NCBI RefSeq assembly: GCF_043557345.1
Contig: NZ_JBIFFV010000001.1
Span: 1-64,000, forward strand
Reading direction: 5' to 3'
Length of the DNA stretch: 64,000 nucleotides
From: Sulfitobacter sp043557345
GTDB taxonomy: Bacteria > Pseudomonadota > Alphaproteobacteria > Rhodobacterales > Rhodobacteraceae
Shown here: piece by piece, positions 34,495 through 42,599 of the stretch
Numbering within the stretch: the stretch's first letter is position 1
How the letters are laid out: each line of letters begins with the position of its first letter
Made by a program: the position numbers and the translations under genes
Notes under the pieces: generated by a model
The model's input: only the letters and a program-made list of their open reading frames with translations
What the model was told of the DNA's origin: nothing
The model's database searches: none

Positions 34495-34802
34495 CCGATA
34501 CCGTCACAGATACCGCAGCCCGCGCCGCCGAGCTGTTGAAAGAGCACCGCGCCTCGATCGACCGGCTCGACGCGATCCTCGTCTATACGCTGGGCGAGCG
34601 GTTCAAACACACGCAGGCCGTGGGGAAACTCAAGGCCACGCACGACCTTCCCCCCTCCGATCCGGCCCGCGAAGCGGCCCAGATCGAGCGGCTCGAAGAT
34701 TTGGCGGAAGCGGCGGACCTCGACCCCGTCTTCGCCAAGAAGTTCTTGAACTTCATCATCGCCGAAGTCATTCGGCACCACAAAACCCACCAAGAAGAAT
34801 AG
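34491..34802 (+). CDS. Chorismate mutase, AroQ type
   Basis: The 103-residue helical protein has the AroQ pattern: IDRLDAILVYTLGERF, then the active-site Lys in VGKLKA, and a long final helix FAKKFLNFIIAEVIRHH. The enzyme converts chorismate to prephenate for tyrosine and phenylalanine synthesis. It overlaps ffh by four bases (ATGA) and is followed by rpsP after 43 bases. An isochorismate-pyruvate lyase-like activity is possible in this fold but less likely here. Confidence 0.88.
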   Translation: MTDTVTDTAARAAELLKEHRASIDRLDAILVYTLGERFKHTQAVGKLKATHDLPPSDPAREAAQIERLEDLAEAADLDPVFAKKFLNFIIAEVIRHHKTHQEE

Positions 34803-34845
34803 GACGGCCTCCCGTCCCCCCAACCAACCTAAAGGATTAAACACC

Positions 34846-35232
34846 ATGGCAATGAAAATTCGTCTCGCCCGCGGCGGCTCCAAAAAGCGCCCCTTCTACC
34901 GTATCGTGGCTGCCGACAGCCGCATGCCGCGCGATGGCCGCTTCATCGAGAAGCTGGGCACCTACAACCCGCTGCTGCCGAAAGACAGCGAAGACCGCGT
35001 GAAAATGGACGTGGAAAAGGTGCAGGAATGGATCGCCAAAGGCGCCCAGCCGACCGAGCGCGTTGTTCGCATGCTGGAAGCCGCTGGCGTCCGCGAAAAG
35101 ACCGAGCGTAACAACCCCAAAAAGGGCACACCGGGCAAGAAAGCCCAAGAGCGCGTGCAAGAGAAGGCCGACAAGGCCGCTGCCGCTGCCGAGGCCGCCA
35201 ACGCCCCTGCCGAAGAAGCTTCCGCAGAATAA
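34846..35232 (+). CDS. rpsP: 30S ribosomal protein S16
   Basis: The 128-residue protein has the S16 core (MAMKIRLARGGSKKRPFYRIVAADSRMPRDG) in the first 80 residues. An Ala/Glu/Lys-rich tail of about 45 residues follows, typical of Rhodobacteraceae and rich in EEASAE-type acidic repeats at the end. It heads the rpsP-bluB-rimM-trmD-rplS block, with bluB inserted between rpsP and rimM. Confidence 0.97.
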   Translation: MAMKIRLARGGSKKRPFYRIVAADSRMPRDGRFIEKLGTYNPLLPKDSEDRVKMDVEKVQEWIAKGAQPTERVVRMLEAAGVREKTERNNPKKGTPGKKAQERVQEKADKAAAAAEAANAPAEEASAE

Positions 35233-35248
35233 GCTTCGAGCGCCCGGC

Positions 35249-35878
35249 ATGGATACGTTCTCTGATGACTTCCGTGCCGGGCTGCACGACCTGATGCGAT
35301 GGCGGCGCGACGTGCGCCGCTTTCGCACAGACCCGCTGGACGAGGCGCTGGTGCAAAGCTGCCTCGACAGTTTCAACCTCGCCCCCTCCGTGGGCCTGTC
35401 GGAACCCTGGCGGATCATCCGCGTCGCCTCCGACACCGCGCGGCAAGCTGCGCTTGAGAATTTCCAATCCGCCAATGCCCGCGCCCTCGCCGGATACGAG
35501 GGTGAGAAGGCCGCGCTCTATGCCGGGCTCAAACTCTCGGGGATGAGCGACGCGCCCGAGCAATTGGCGATCTACTGTGATGAGAGCACCCAGAAGGGCA
35601 GCGGCCTCGGCGCGGGCACCATGCCCGAGATGCGGCGCTATTCGGTGGTGGGGGCGATCACGCACCTATGGCTCACCGCCCGCGCCCATGGCCTTGGGCT
35701 GGGCTGGGTTTCGGTGCTCGACCCCGCGCGGCTGAACCGTGACCTCGTGGTGCCAGAGGACTGGTCGCTGGTGGCCTATCTTTGCATGGGCTGGCCCGAG
35801 GAAAACAGCCTGACGCCGGAACTGGAAACCAAAGGTTGGGAGACCCGCGCCCCCCGCCTCAAGGTCGAGACCCGCTGA
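35249..35878 (+). CDS. bluB: 5,6-dimethylbenzimidazole synthase
   Basis: The 209-residue nitroreductase-fold enzyme cleaves FMNH2 with oxygen to make 5,6-dimethylbenzimidazole, the lower ligand of vitamin B12. Conserved features include RWRRDVRRF at residues 17-25, LAPSVGLSEPWRIIRV near 45-60 and GLGLGWVSVLDP near 151-162. The ATG at 35249 is 16 bases after rpsP. It overlaps the next small gene by one base. Its location in a ribosomal operon is unusual compared with cob gene clusters. Confidence 0.93.
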   Translation: MDTFSDDFRAGLHDLMRWRRDVRRFRTDPLDEALVQSCLDSFNLAPSVGLSEPWRIIRVASDTARQAALENFQSANARALAGYEGEKAALYAGLKLSGMSDAPEQLAIYCDESTQKGSGLGAGTMPEMRRYSVVGAITHLWLTARAHGLGLGWVSVLDPARLNRDLVVPEDWSLVAYLCMGWPEENSLTPELETKGWETRAPRLKVETR

Positions 35879-36027
35879 TGAGAAAACTGCTGTTCCTTCT
35901 GTCCGTGCTCGTGCTCGGCTTTGTCCTTGGCATTCGCTATGATCGGCAGTTAATGCAGGATGAATGCAAAGCCGGGGCCGGTGAATGGACCGGGACGATC
36001 TGCGTGAATTCGGAGTTGTTGCAATGA
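35878..36027 (+). CDS. Small membrane-anchored protein of unknown function
   Basis: The 49-residue product starts MRKLLFLLSVLVLGFVLGIR, a single hydrophobic anchor or signal, followed by an acidic segment with two Cys (DECKAGAG and GTICVN). The two Cys may pair. Start and stop overlap bluB by one base and rimM by four bases, which makes translation likely. No function is apparent. Confidence 0.75.
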   Translation: MRKLLFLLSVLVLGFVLGIRYDRQLMQDECKAGAGEWTGTICVNSELLQ

Positions 36028-36551
36028 GTGACCAAGACCTGATCTGCGTCGGTGCCATCGCGGGCGCCTATGGCGTGCGCGGCGAAGTGCGGGTGAAAAG
36101 CTACTGCGCCGTGCCCGAAGACATCGAAAACTACCGCCCGCTAAGCACCGAGGACGGCAGCCGCCAGTTCACCCTCGCCCTGCTGCACCCGGTCAAAAAC
36201 GGCTTTGCCGCGCGCATCGCCGAAATCACCACCAAGGAAGAGGCCGACGATCTGCGCGGTGTCTCGCTCTTTGCCGCGCGGGATCAATTGCCGGGCCTGC
36301 CGGATGACGAATTCTACCACGCCGATCTCATCGGGCTTGAGGTCTATGACACCGGTGGCGTTCTGCTGGGGCGCGTGAAGACGGTGCAGAACCACGGGGC
36401 GGACGATCTGTTGGAACTGCACCTTGCAGGCAGTTCGGCCACCACCTTCCTGCCCTTCACCAAAGCCGCCGTGCCCACGGTCGACCTCGCCTCGGGCCGG
36501 ATCATCGCCGACCCGCCTTTGGGCGTGCTGCCCGAGGGCAAGGATGGCTGA
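36024..36551 (+). CDS. rimM: 16S rRNA processing protein RimM
   Basis: The 175-residue protein assists maturation of the 30S head. The N-terminal RimM domain has ICVGAIAGAYGVRGEVRVKSY, and the C-terminal PRC-barrel domain has DEFYHADLIGLEVYD near residues 94-108. Translation is coupled to the preceding small gene through ATGA. It is followed by a sulfotransferase-like gene and trmD. Confidence 0.95.
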   Translation: MSDQDLICVGAIAGAYGVRGEVRVKSYCAVPEDIENYRPLSTEDGSRQFTLALLHPVKNGFAARIAEITTKEEADDLRGVSLFAARDQLPGLPDDEFYHADLIGLEVYDTGGVLLGRVKTVQNHGADDLLELHLAGSSATTFLPFTKAAVPTVDLASGRIIADPPLGVLPEGKDG

Positions 36552-36563
36552 GACCGGAGCCGG

Positions 36564-37358
36564 ATGATGCCCCGCCGGATCATCCTGCATCCCGGCTTTC
36601 ACAAGACCGGGACCAGTTCCGTTCAAGCCACCCTGCGCGCCAACCGCGCCCTGCTGAAACCCCATGTCGCCCTGCGCCTGCGCTGGCAGATGAAAGACCT
36701 GCTGCATGCCGCGCGCGGCTATTCCACATGGCGCGACCCGCTCACCTTGCTCAAGGCCGAGTACCGCTTCGACGCCCTTCTCGATGCCCTGCCCCGGATG
36801 CCGCGCCGGACGCTGGTCCTCTCGGCTGAGGAACTGGCGGGTCACATGCCCGGACGGGGCGAACTGGCCGATTACAGCGCCGCGCCCGACCTGCTGGAGA
36901 CCTTTACCCGCAGCCTGCGCCGCCGTTTCCCCCGGGCCGAGATCGTGGTCTACCTCTCGACCCGCGATCCGGCGGATTGGATCGCTTCGGCCTATTGGGA
37001 GCATGTCAAAGCCTCCTCCATGACGCTGGACCTTGCCGAGTTCACATCCCGCTACGCCCCAGCGGCAGATTTGGATGCGGTGGCCGAAACGATGGCCCGC
37101 CGCCTGCCCTGCCCGGTGCATCACGCGCGGCTGGAGGCCTGCCGCGATCTGCCGCTTGGCCCCGCGACGCCACTTTTGGACCTCTGCGCATTGCCGCCTG
37201 AGGTCATGGCGCAGATAACCGTGCCCCCGCCCGAGAACCGGCGCTTGCCTGTAGACCTTTTGCAGGCTCTGCTTGACGCCAACCGCCAACACGCCGATGA
37301 CCCCGAGGCGCGCCGCCGCGCCAAGACCGCCCTATTGCAACAGGCAGGAACCGCATGA
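36564..37358 (+). CDS. Sulfotransferase-like protein
   Basis: The 264-residue protein has a PAPS-binding-like loop, HPGFHKTGTSSVQ at residues 9-21, and a later STRDPADWIASAYWEH segment near 133-148 that resembles the 3'-phosphate-binding motif. These two motifs are the hallmark of the sulfotransferase P-loop fold. Acceptor and product are unknown. It sits between rimM and trmD and overlaps trmD by four bases, so it is part of this operon. Its link to translation is unexplained and could be an insertion specific to the lineage. Confidence 0.7.
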   Translation: MMPRRIILHPGFHKTGTSSVQATLRANRALLKPHVALRLRWQMKDLLHAARGYSTWRDPLTLLKAEYRFDALLDALPRMPRRTLVLSAEELAGHMPGRGELADYSAAPDLLETFTRSLRRRFPRAEIVVYLSTRDPADWIASAYWEHVKASSMTLDLAEFTSRYAPAADLDAVAETMARRLPCPVHHARLEACRDLPLGPATPLLDLCALPPEVMAQITVPPPENRRLPVDLLQALLDANRQHADDPEARRRAKTALLQQAGTA

Positions 37359-38143
37359 AACCCACCCGCTCTCACGGACGTCAAAGCGCCCGGCCCAGCC
37401 TCACACCCCGCGCCCTGATGCAGGACACGCCCGATTACGCCGATGTCTGGCAGGCCCGGATCGTCACGCTGTTTCCCGATCTCTTCCCCGGTGTGCTGGG
37501 GGCGAGCCTGACCGGAAAAGCGCTGCACGAAGGGCGTTGGCAGTTGCACACCCATGACCTGCGCGATTTCGGCATCGGCAAGCACCGCAATGTCGATGAC
37601 ACCCCCGCAGGCGGCGGGGCGGGCATGGTCATGCGCGCCGATGTGGTCGGCCCGGCGCTGGCGCGCGCGCAAAGCCATGCCCACGGGCGCTGGCCGATCC
37701 TCTACATGTCGCCGCGCGGGCGGCGGTTCGATCAGGCCATGGCGCGCGATCTGGCAAGCTGCGCGGGGGTGACGATGCTCTGCGGGCGGTTCGAGGGCGT
37801 CGACGAGCGGGTGATCGAGCATTTCGGGATAACCGAGGTCAGTCTGGGCGATTTCGTCATGACGGGGGGCGAGTTGGCCGCCCAAGCGATGATCGACGCC
37901 ACCGTGCGCCTGCTGCCCGGCGTGCTGGGCAATGCTGAGAGCATCGAAGAAGAAAGCCACGCCTCGGGCCTGCTGGAACATCCGCAATATACCCGCCCGG
38001 CCGAATGGCAAGGGCGCGAAATTCCGCCCGTGTTGATGTCGGGCAACCATGGCGAGATCGCGAAATGGCGGCAGGCGCAGGCCGAAGAGCTGACCCGCAA
38101 GCGCCGCCCCGACATGTGGGCCGCGTTCGAGAGCAAGGACTAA
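37355..38143 (+). CDS. trmD: tRNA (guanine-37-N1)-methyltransferase
   Basis: The 262-residue SPOUT enzyme makes m1G37, which prevents frameshifting. The core starts WQARIVTLFPDLFPGVLG near residue 32, and conserved knot motifs follow: DFGIGKHRNVDDTPAGGGAG, YMSPRGRRFDQ, LCGRFEGVDERV and SLGDFVMTGGE. An N-terminal extension of about 30 residues (KPTRSHGRQSARPSLTPRAL) is present, which I recall in other Rhodobacteraceae TrmD proteins. It is translationally coupled to the upstream gene. Confidence 0.95.
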   Translation: MKPTRSHGRQSARPSLTPRALMQDTPDYADVWQARIVTLFPDLFPGVLGASLTGKALHEGRWQLHTHDLRDFGIGKHRNVDDTPAGGGAGMVMRADVVGPALARAQSHAHGRWPILYMSPRGRRFDQAMARDLASCAGVTMLCGRFEGVDERVIEHFGITEVSLGDFVMTGGELAAQAMIDATVRLLPGVLGNAESIEEESHASGLLEHPQYTRPAEWQGREIPPVLMSGNHGEIAKWRQAQAEELTRKRRPDMWAAFESKD

Positions 38144-38212
38144 GCCCGCGCCCGGGTACGGAACCCGCCCCTGCGCGGCGCGTTGATCCTCCATATCGGA
38201 GGGAGAATCCAA

Positions 38213-38374
38213 ATGCTTGAACTTATTCTTATTCTGTTGATCGTCGCCGCCGTTGCAGCGCTCTTGGGCTTTGGCCGCGTATCGGGCGCCGCGATGACCG
38301 GGGCGAAAGTGCTGATCGGCATCGTATTGGTGCTGTTCCTGCTCGTTGTCTTGGGCGTGATCGCGCTGGCCTGA
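38213..38374 (+). CDS. DUF1328 small membrane protein
   Basis: The 53-residue protein has two hydrophobic helices, LELILILLIVAAVAALLGFG and GIVLVLFLLVVLGVIAL, separated by RVSGAAMTGAK. This matches the DUF1328 (YtjA) family of unknown function. GGAGGGAG lies upstream of the ATG at 38213; an in-frame earlier ATG would add ten residues. It lies between trmD and a terminator. Confidence 0.88.
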   Translation: MLELILILLIVAAVAALLGFGRVSGAAMTGAKVLIGIVLVLFLLVVLGVIALA

Positions 38375-38404
38375 CGCGCCAGCGCACAGTGGTTTGAAAC
38401 ACTG

Positions 38405-38444
38405 AGGATCAAGGCGGCCACAGCCCCCCTTGATCCTACCGCTT
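38405..38444 (+). terminator. Terminator after the DUF1328 gene
   Basis: AGGATCAAGG and CCTTGATCCT form a perfect ten-base-pair stem with a 12-base loop, followed by ACCGCTTTT. It probably ends the rpsP-trmD transcript before rplS, and the 200 bases to rplS then likely hold its own promoter. Confidence 0.7.
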
Positions 38445-38647
38445 TTGCCCCCTATACCCCGCGCATCCGGAATCGCTTTGGCGGCTCCGGTGATTTGCGT
38501 TTTACGCAGAAAACTAAGCAATGACGACGATACCTCCGGCGGGGGGCCATGATCGGAAACGATCCCGGCGCTGCCCGATAGAACCCGAAGCTCTGGGTCG
38601 CGACATAATTTCGTGGAATACCGCGAACATCATAGGAGAATGGTCAG

Positions 38648-39031
38648 ATGAACCTGATCGCAGAGATCGAGGCGGAACAAGTCGCCGAACTGGGGAAAGA
38701 GATCCCTGACTTCCGTGCCGGTGATACCGTTCGTGTTGGCTTCAAAGTCACCGAAGGCACCCGCACCCGTGTGCAGAACTACGAAGGCGTCTGCATTTCG
38801 CGCAAGAATGGCCACGGCATCGCCGGGTCCTTCACCGTGCGCAAAATTTCCTTTGGCGAAGGCGTAGAGCGTGTGTTCCCGCTGCATTCGACCAACATCG
38901 ACAGCATCACCGTCGTGCGCCGCGGCCGCGTCCGTCGTGCCAAGCTGTACTACCTGCGCAGCCGTCGCGGCAAATCCGCACGGATCGCCGAAAACGTCCA
39001 CTACAAGCCGCTTTCCGGCGCGAACGCATAA
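38648..39031 (+). CDS. rplS: 50S ribosomal protein L19
   Basis: The 127-residue protein matches L19, with DFRAGDTVRVGFKVTEGTRTRVQNYEGVC and RKISFGEGVERVFPLHS as conserved stretches, and the basic RRGRVRRAKLYYLRSRRGK region near residues 90-108. AGGAGAATGGTC precedes the ATG. It is followed by rpmE after 11 bases. Confidence 0.97.
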   Translation: MNLIAEIEAEQVAELGKEIPDFRAGDTVRVGFKVTEGTRTRVQNYEGVCISRKNGHGIAGSFTVRKISFGEGVERVFPLHSTNIDSITVVRRGRVRRAKLYYLRSRRGKSARIAENVHYKPLSGANA

Positions 39032-39042
39032 AGGACTGGTCG

Positions 39043-39264
39043 ATGAAAACCGATACACATCCCGAATACCACATCATCAACGTCAAGATGACCGACGGCA
39101 CCGTTGTGGAAATGAAATCGACATGGGGCAAGGAAGGCGACCAGCTGTCGCTCGACATCGACCCCTCCGTGCACCCTGCCTGGACCGGCGGCACGGGCCG
39201 CATCATGGACACCGGCGGTCGCGTGTCGAAGTTCAAGAACAAATACGCAGGTCTGGGCTTCTAA
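39043..39264 (+). CDS. rpmE: 50S ribosomal protein L31
   Basis: The 73-residue protein starts MKTDTHPEYHIINVKMTDGT and ends KFKNKYAGLGF. It has no Cys and therefore no zinc-binding site, as in the alphaproteobacterial type. It is the second gene of an rplS-rpmE pair and is followed by a terminator. Confidence 0.95.
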   Translation: MKTDTHPEYHIINVKMTDGTVVEMKSTWGKEGDQLSLDIDPSVHPAWTGGTGRIMDTGGRVSKFKNKYAGLGF

Positions 39265-39285
39265 GCCCTACCGACATTGCGAAAC

Positions 39286-39317
39286 AAAGGCGCGGCCCCT
39301 TATGGGTCGCGCCTTTT
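39286..39317 (+). terminator. Terminator after rpmE
   Basis: AAAGGCGCGGCCC and GGGTCGCGCCTTTT pair around a short loop and are followed by a T run, 22 bases after the stop codon. Confidence 0.82.
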
Positions 39318-39376
39318 GCGTTTGGGGGATGGGGCAGTGAATGGGGCCGAGACCGGGTGTGTGCGGCAAGCGCTGT

Positions 39377-39400
39377 GGAGGTATTTTTAAAAGGATGAAG
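39377..39400 (+). repeat. Intergenic repeat, partial copy 2
   Basis: GGAGGTATTTTTAAAAGGATGAAG matches the 3' part of the repeat at 13633-13696. The upstream GC-rich dyad of that repeat is absent here. It lies between rpmE and a convergent membrane-protein gene. Confidence 0.6.
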
Positions 39401-39450
39401 TTAAGGGGGGAGGCGTGCCGCTGGAGGCCGGGGCGCATGGGGAGGCCGGG

Positions 39451-40125
39451 CTAGAGGCGGCGCTCTTGTAGGGCGGCTTGGGCGCCGTAGCCGTGCAGGT
39501 GGGACAGCACCGCGCCATAGGCGATCAGCAGATAGGCGAGCAGTTCCGTGCCTTCTTGGACGGTGGTTTTGATTTGCGGGTCATAGGCTGTGCCCATGAC
39601 GGCCTCCCACAGGGCGCCGGTGCCGAAAATCCGTGAGAAGAAGAGCAGCAGCACCACGCCGATATAGACGAAAGTGGCGGAGCGGGTTTGCAGATGGTGC
39701 AGCATGGGCAGCAGCGTGGTGCCGCGGTTGCGCCATGCGATCAAGCTGCCCACCGCCAGTGTCACGAGGGCGGGGTAGATCCAGAACCCATGTTGGATAC
39801 GGTCGAGTGCGGCGTCATATTCGCGCAGGAACATGCAAGCGAAGAGCGTGGCCGCCAGCGTCAGATACCCCCGCATGCCCACATGTTGATAAGCGCCCAA
39901 CATGAAAATTGCAGCCGCGATGGCCAGCAGGGTGTTGTGCATATGTTCGGTCAGCGAGTCTTCGGTAACGCCATCGCCCAGAACGGCCGTATCGAGGTAG
40001 ACCGTCACCGGCACCAGCGCCACCAGCAGGCAAACCAGCGCGAACTCCGCGATCACCATGGCCAGAGACGGCAGCACGCCACGGGCTGTTGTCGGCTTTG
40101 ATCTGGTGGGGTGGTGATCTGGCAT
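39451..40125 (-). CDS. Predicted integral membrane protein of unknown function
   Basis: The proposed 224-residue product has about six hydrophobic helices, including AMVIAEFALVCLLVALVPVTVYL, ALVTLAVGSLIAW and FVYIGVVLLLFFSRIFG. A His-rich N-terminus and a cytoplasmic Arg-rich end frame it. No domain is recognised. I chose the ATG at 40125; the frame extends 52 residues upstream with a composition that looks noncoding, and no strong Shine-Dalgarno marks either. It is divergent from mipZ. Confidence 0.65.
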   Translation of the reverse strand: MPDHHPTRSKPTTARGVLPSLAMVIAEFALVCLLVALVPVTVYLDTAVLGDGVTEDSLTEHMHNTLLAIAAAIFMLGAYQHVGMRGYLTLAATLFACMFLREYDAALDRIQHGFWIYPALVTLAVGSLIAWRNRGTTLLPMLHHLQTRSATFVYIGVVLLLFFSRIFGTGALWEAVMGTAYDPQIKTTVQEGTELLAYLLIAYGAVLSHLHGYGAQAALQERRL

Positions 40126-40360
40126 GAGGAAGGCCTTGCTTAAGCGGTTCTTTGGGGCGCATTGGCGCGCGGTAAGGCGCGGTGTTACAACCTGTCTTGG
40201 GCAGTGAAAATAGTGCAAATATCCGTGATGTCCAAAAGCGGCAGGGCTGCCACGGTCGGGCCGAACAAGCGGCCTCGCCACTTTCCAAAGGCGTGAACCC
40301 TACATATAGTGCGGCTCAACAATATCCTGCCTTGAAGGGCAGGCGCGAAGGGACAGCAGT

Positions 40361-41170
40361 ATGGCGCATATTATCGTCGTCGGTAACGAAAAAGGCGGCG
40401 CGGGCAAATCGACCGTTTCCATGCATGTGGCGACGGCCTTGGCGCGGCTTGGCCATAAGGTCAGCGGGCTGGACCTCGACCTGCGGCAGCGGACCTTTGG
40501 GCGCTATATCGAAAACCGCCGGGCCTTCATGCGCGAGTCCGGCCTGACGCTGGCCAGTCCGACGCTGTGCGAATTGCCGGATGTGGAGGCCAGCAGCCTG
40601 CGCCCCGGCGAGAATATGTATGACCATCGCTTGAGCGCCGCCGTGGCCGCGCTGGAGCCGGACAATGATTTCATTCTGATCGACTGCCCCGGCTCGCACA
40701 CGCGGCTCAGTCAGGTGGCCCATTCGCTGGCGGACACTTTGATCACGCCACTGAACGATAGTTTCATCGACTTTGATCTTTTGGCCCATATCGACGCCAA
40801 TGGCGAAAAGATCACCGGCCCCTCCGTCTATTCCGAAATGGTTTGGAACGCGCGGCAGCTTAGGGCGCAGGCCGGGCTGTCAGCCATCGACTGGATCGTG
40901 GTACGCAACCGTTTGGGGGCGCAGCGCATGGTCAATAAGGAAAAGATGGAGCGCGCGATCAACAACCTCAGCAAGCGGATCGGCTTTCGCACCGCGCCGG
41001 GGTTCAATGAGCGGGTGATCTTTCGGGAGCTTTTCCCGCGCGGTCTGACCTTGCTGGACCTCAAGGATATCGGGGTAAAACAGCTCAATATCTCGAATAT
41101 CGCCGCGCGGCAGGAGCTGCGTGAGTTGATCAAAGCGCTGGAGTTGCCGGGCGTCAGCCCCGACTTTTGA
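40361..41170 (+). CDS. mipZ: Division-plane positioning ATPase MipZ
   Basis: The 269-residue ParA-like ATPase has deviant Walker A NEKGGAGKST at residues 9-18, DLDLRQRTFGRYIENR near 38-53 and Walker B DFILIDCPGS near 102-111. The RQRTFGRY stretch and overall length match MipZ, which in Caulobacter forms a gradient from the poles with ParB and inhibits FtsZ to position the division plane. It is monocistronic and convergent with an EamA transporter gene two bases away. Confidence 0.93.
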   Translation: MAHIIVVGNEKGGAGKSTVSMHVATALARLGHKVSGLDLDLRQRTFGRYIENRRAFMRESGLTLASPTLCELPDVEASSLRPGENMYDHRLSAAVAALEPDNDFILIDCPGSHTRLSQVAHSLADTLITPLNDSFIDFDLLAHIDANGEKITGPSVYSEMVWNARQLRAQAGLSAIDWIVVRNRLGAQRMVNKEKMERAINNLSKRIGFRTAPGFNERVIFRELFPRGLTLLDLKDIGVKQLNISNIAARQELRELIKALELPGVSPDF

Positions 41171-41172
41171 TC

Positions 41173-42057
41173 CTAGTGGCGCGGCAGCGGCGGAACGACC
41201 CGGCGGCGGCGCGACAGGGCGACGAGGTTCGATAGGAATAGCGCGCCCACGACGATCGCCCCGCCGATCAGCGCATAGATGCCCGGGTCTTCGCCCAGCA
41301 CCGCCCAGACCAGCAGCGGCGCCAGCACGGATTCCAACAGGACGAGGAGGCCTACTTCGGCGCTTGAGATATAGCGCGGGCCGAGCGCGATGAGCCCGGC
41401 GCTGGCGGCCATGAATGCCGCGTAGAGCAGCATCTGCGGCAGTTCTGCGGTGGGCATCTGCAGCGGCTGAGCCACGGGCAGCAACACCGCACCGGCCAGC
41501 AGATAGGCCAATGCCACCGCCGGCACCATCGACACCGCGCGCGCGTGGCGCGCCGCTGTCAGCGCCCCGGCGAAGATGGCCGAGATCGAAAGAGCCAGCA
41601 GATCGCCCGCGCGCGAGGCATTCTCGGTCTCGCCCGAGCCGAAGGCGATCACGGCCAATCCGGCAAGCACCGCCGCGATGGTAAAGAACATGCGTCGGCT
41701 GATCGGCTCGCCCAGAAAGACCCGGCTATAGATCGCGGCAAAGACCGGCAGCGAGGCAAGGATAAAGACCACATTCGCGACGGAGGTCAGGCGCACGGCC
41801 AGCACGAAGCCGACCCCGGCGCAGGCCACGCCGCCGATGTAGATGGCGCTCGCCCATCCGGCGCGGCGGAGGGCGCGGAAGGGGGCGGTGCCCTGGGCCA
41901 GCAGCAGGCCCGTGCCGATGGTTATGCCCACGAGGGTCACCTTCCAAAAGGCGAGCGTCAGCATCGGCGCGTCGATGACGCGCACGAAAAGCGCTTCGGG
42001 AACGATGCACATCACCCCGAGAAAGGTGAGCAGGAGGCCTTTGGTCTGATCTGTCAT
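41173..42057 (-). CDS. EamA/DMT-family transporter
   Basis: The 294-residue protein has about ten hydrophobic helices in two EamA repeats (TKGLLLTFLGVMCIVPEALF at the N-terminus and ISSAEVGLLVLLESVLAPLLVW near residues 225-246). It lies 26 bases downstream of a MarR gene on the same strand, suggesting joint expression. The substrate is unknown. It ends two bases from the mipZ stop codon. Confidence 0.88.
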   Translation of the reverse strand: MTDQTKGLLLTFLGVMCIVPEALFVRVIDAPMLTLAFWKVTLVGITIGTGLLLAQGTAPFRALRRAGWASAIYIGGVACAGVGFVLAVRLTSVANVVFILASLPVFAAIYSRVFLGEPISRRMFFTIAAVLAGLAVIAFGSGETENASRAGDLLALSISAIFAGALTAARHARAVSMVPAVALAYLLAGAVLLPVAQPLQMPTAELPQMLLYAAFMAASAGLIALGPRYISSAEVGLLVLLESVLAPLLVWAVLGEDPGIYALIGGAIVVGALFLSNLVALSRRRRVVPPLPRH

Positions 42058-42083
42058 GCGCCATCGGTGGCGGTTTCCACGGG

Positions 42084-42533
42084 CTAAGTAAAGCCCCCCT
42101 GCCCCACATCCGACAGCTTGAGCAGCGCCCGCCGCAGCACCGCCGCCTCGGCAGGGTCGAGCGCATCCATCAGCGCGGCATTGTAGCGCTGTGCCACGGC
42201 GCGCAGATCGTCATAGGCCGCTTGGCCCTGCCGGGTCAGCGACAGATGCTCCACCCGCCGATCCTCTGGGTCGCGGCTGCGGGTCACGAAGCGCCGCTCG
42301 GTCAGGCGGTGCACGGCGCGGCTGATCTTGGTCTTATGCATCCGCGCGCGCTGGCCGATCTCGCTTGCCGTGAGTTGCCCATAGAGGCCGAGGTGGAACA
42401 AGACCCGCCATTCGGTGCGCAGCATGCCGTAGCGGCTTTTGTAGATCTGCTGAAACTCAAGCGATGACGCCTCTGCCGCTTGGTTCAGCAGGTAGGGCAG
42501 AAAATACTGAAGCTGAAACTCACCGTCCGCCAT
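42084..42533 (-). CDS. MarR-family transcriptional regulator
   Basis: The 149-residue protein has the MarR winged helix: LTASEIGQRARMHKTKISRAVHRLTERRFV near residues 54-83, followed by the wing RDPEDRRVEHLSLT. It is divergent from the homogentisate cluster across 66 bases that contain a candidate operator. In related bacteria MarR-type regulators control hmg and tyrosine catabolic genes, so it is a likely repressor of the cluster, with an aromatic ligand (inference). Confidence 0.9.
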   Translation of the reverse strand: MADGEFQLQYFLPYLLNQAAEASSLEFQQIYKSRYGMLRTEWRVLFHLGLYGQLTASEIGQRARMHKTKISRAVHRLTERRFVTRSRDPEDRRVEHLSLTRQGQAAYDDLRAVAQRYNAALMDALDPAEAAVLRRALLKLSDVGQGGFT

Positions 42534-42549
42534 GCTGCGCCGCTTGTTA

Positions 42550-42578
42550 GTTACAAATCCAACTATTACGCTTGTAAC
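42550..42578 (+). promoter_or_regulatory. Candidate MarR operator before hmgA
   Basis: GTTACAA at 42550-42556 and TTGTAAC at 42572-42578 are perfect complements with 22-base centre spacing, about two helical turns. The palindrome ends 22 bases before the hmgA start and lies in the divergent gap with the MarR gene. Confidence 0.6.
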
Positions 42579-42599
42579 AGATTCTGCAAGGGGGCACAG

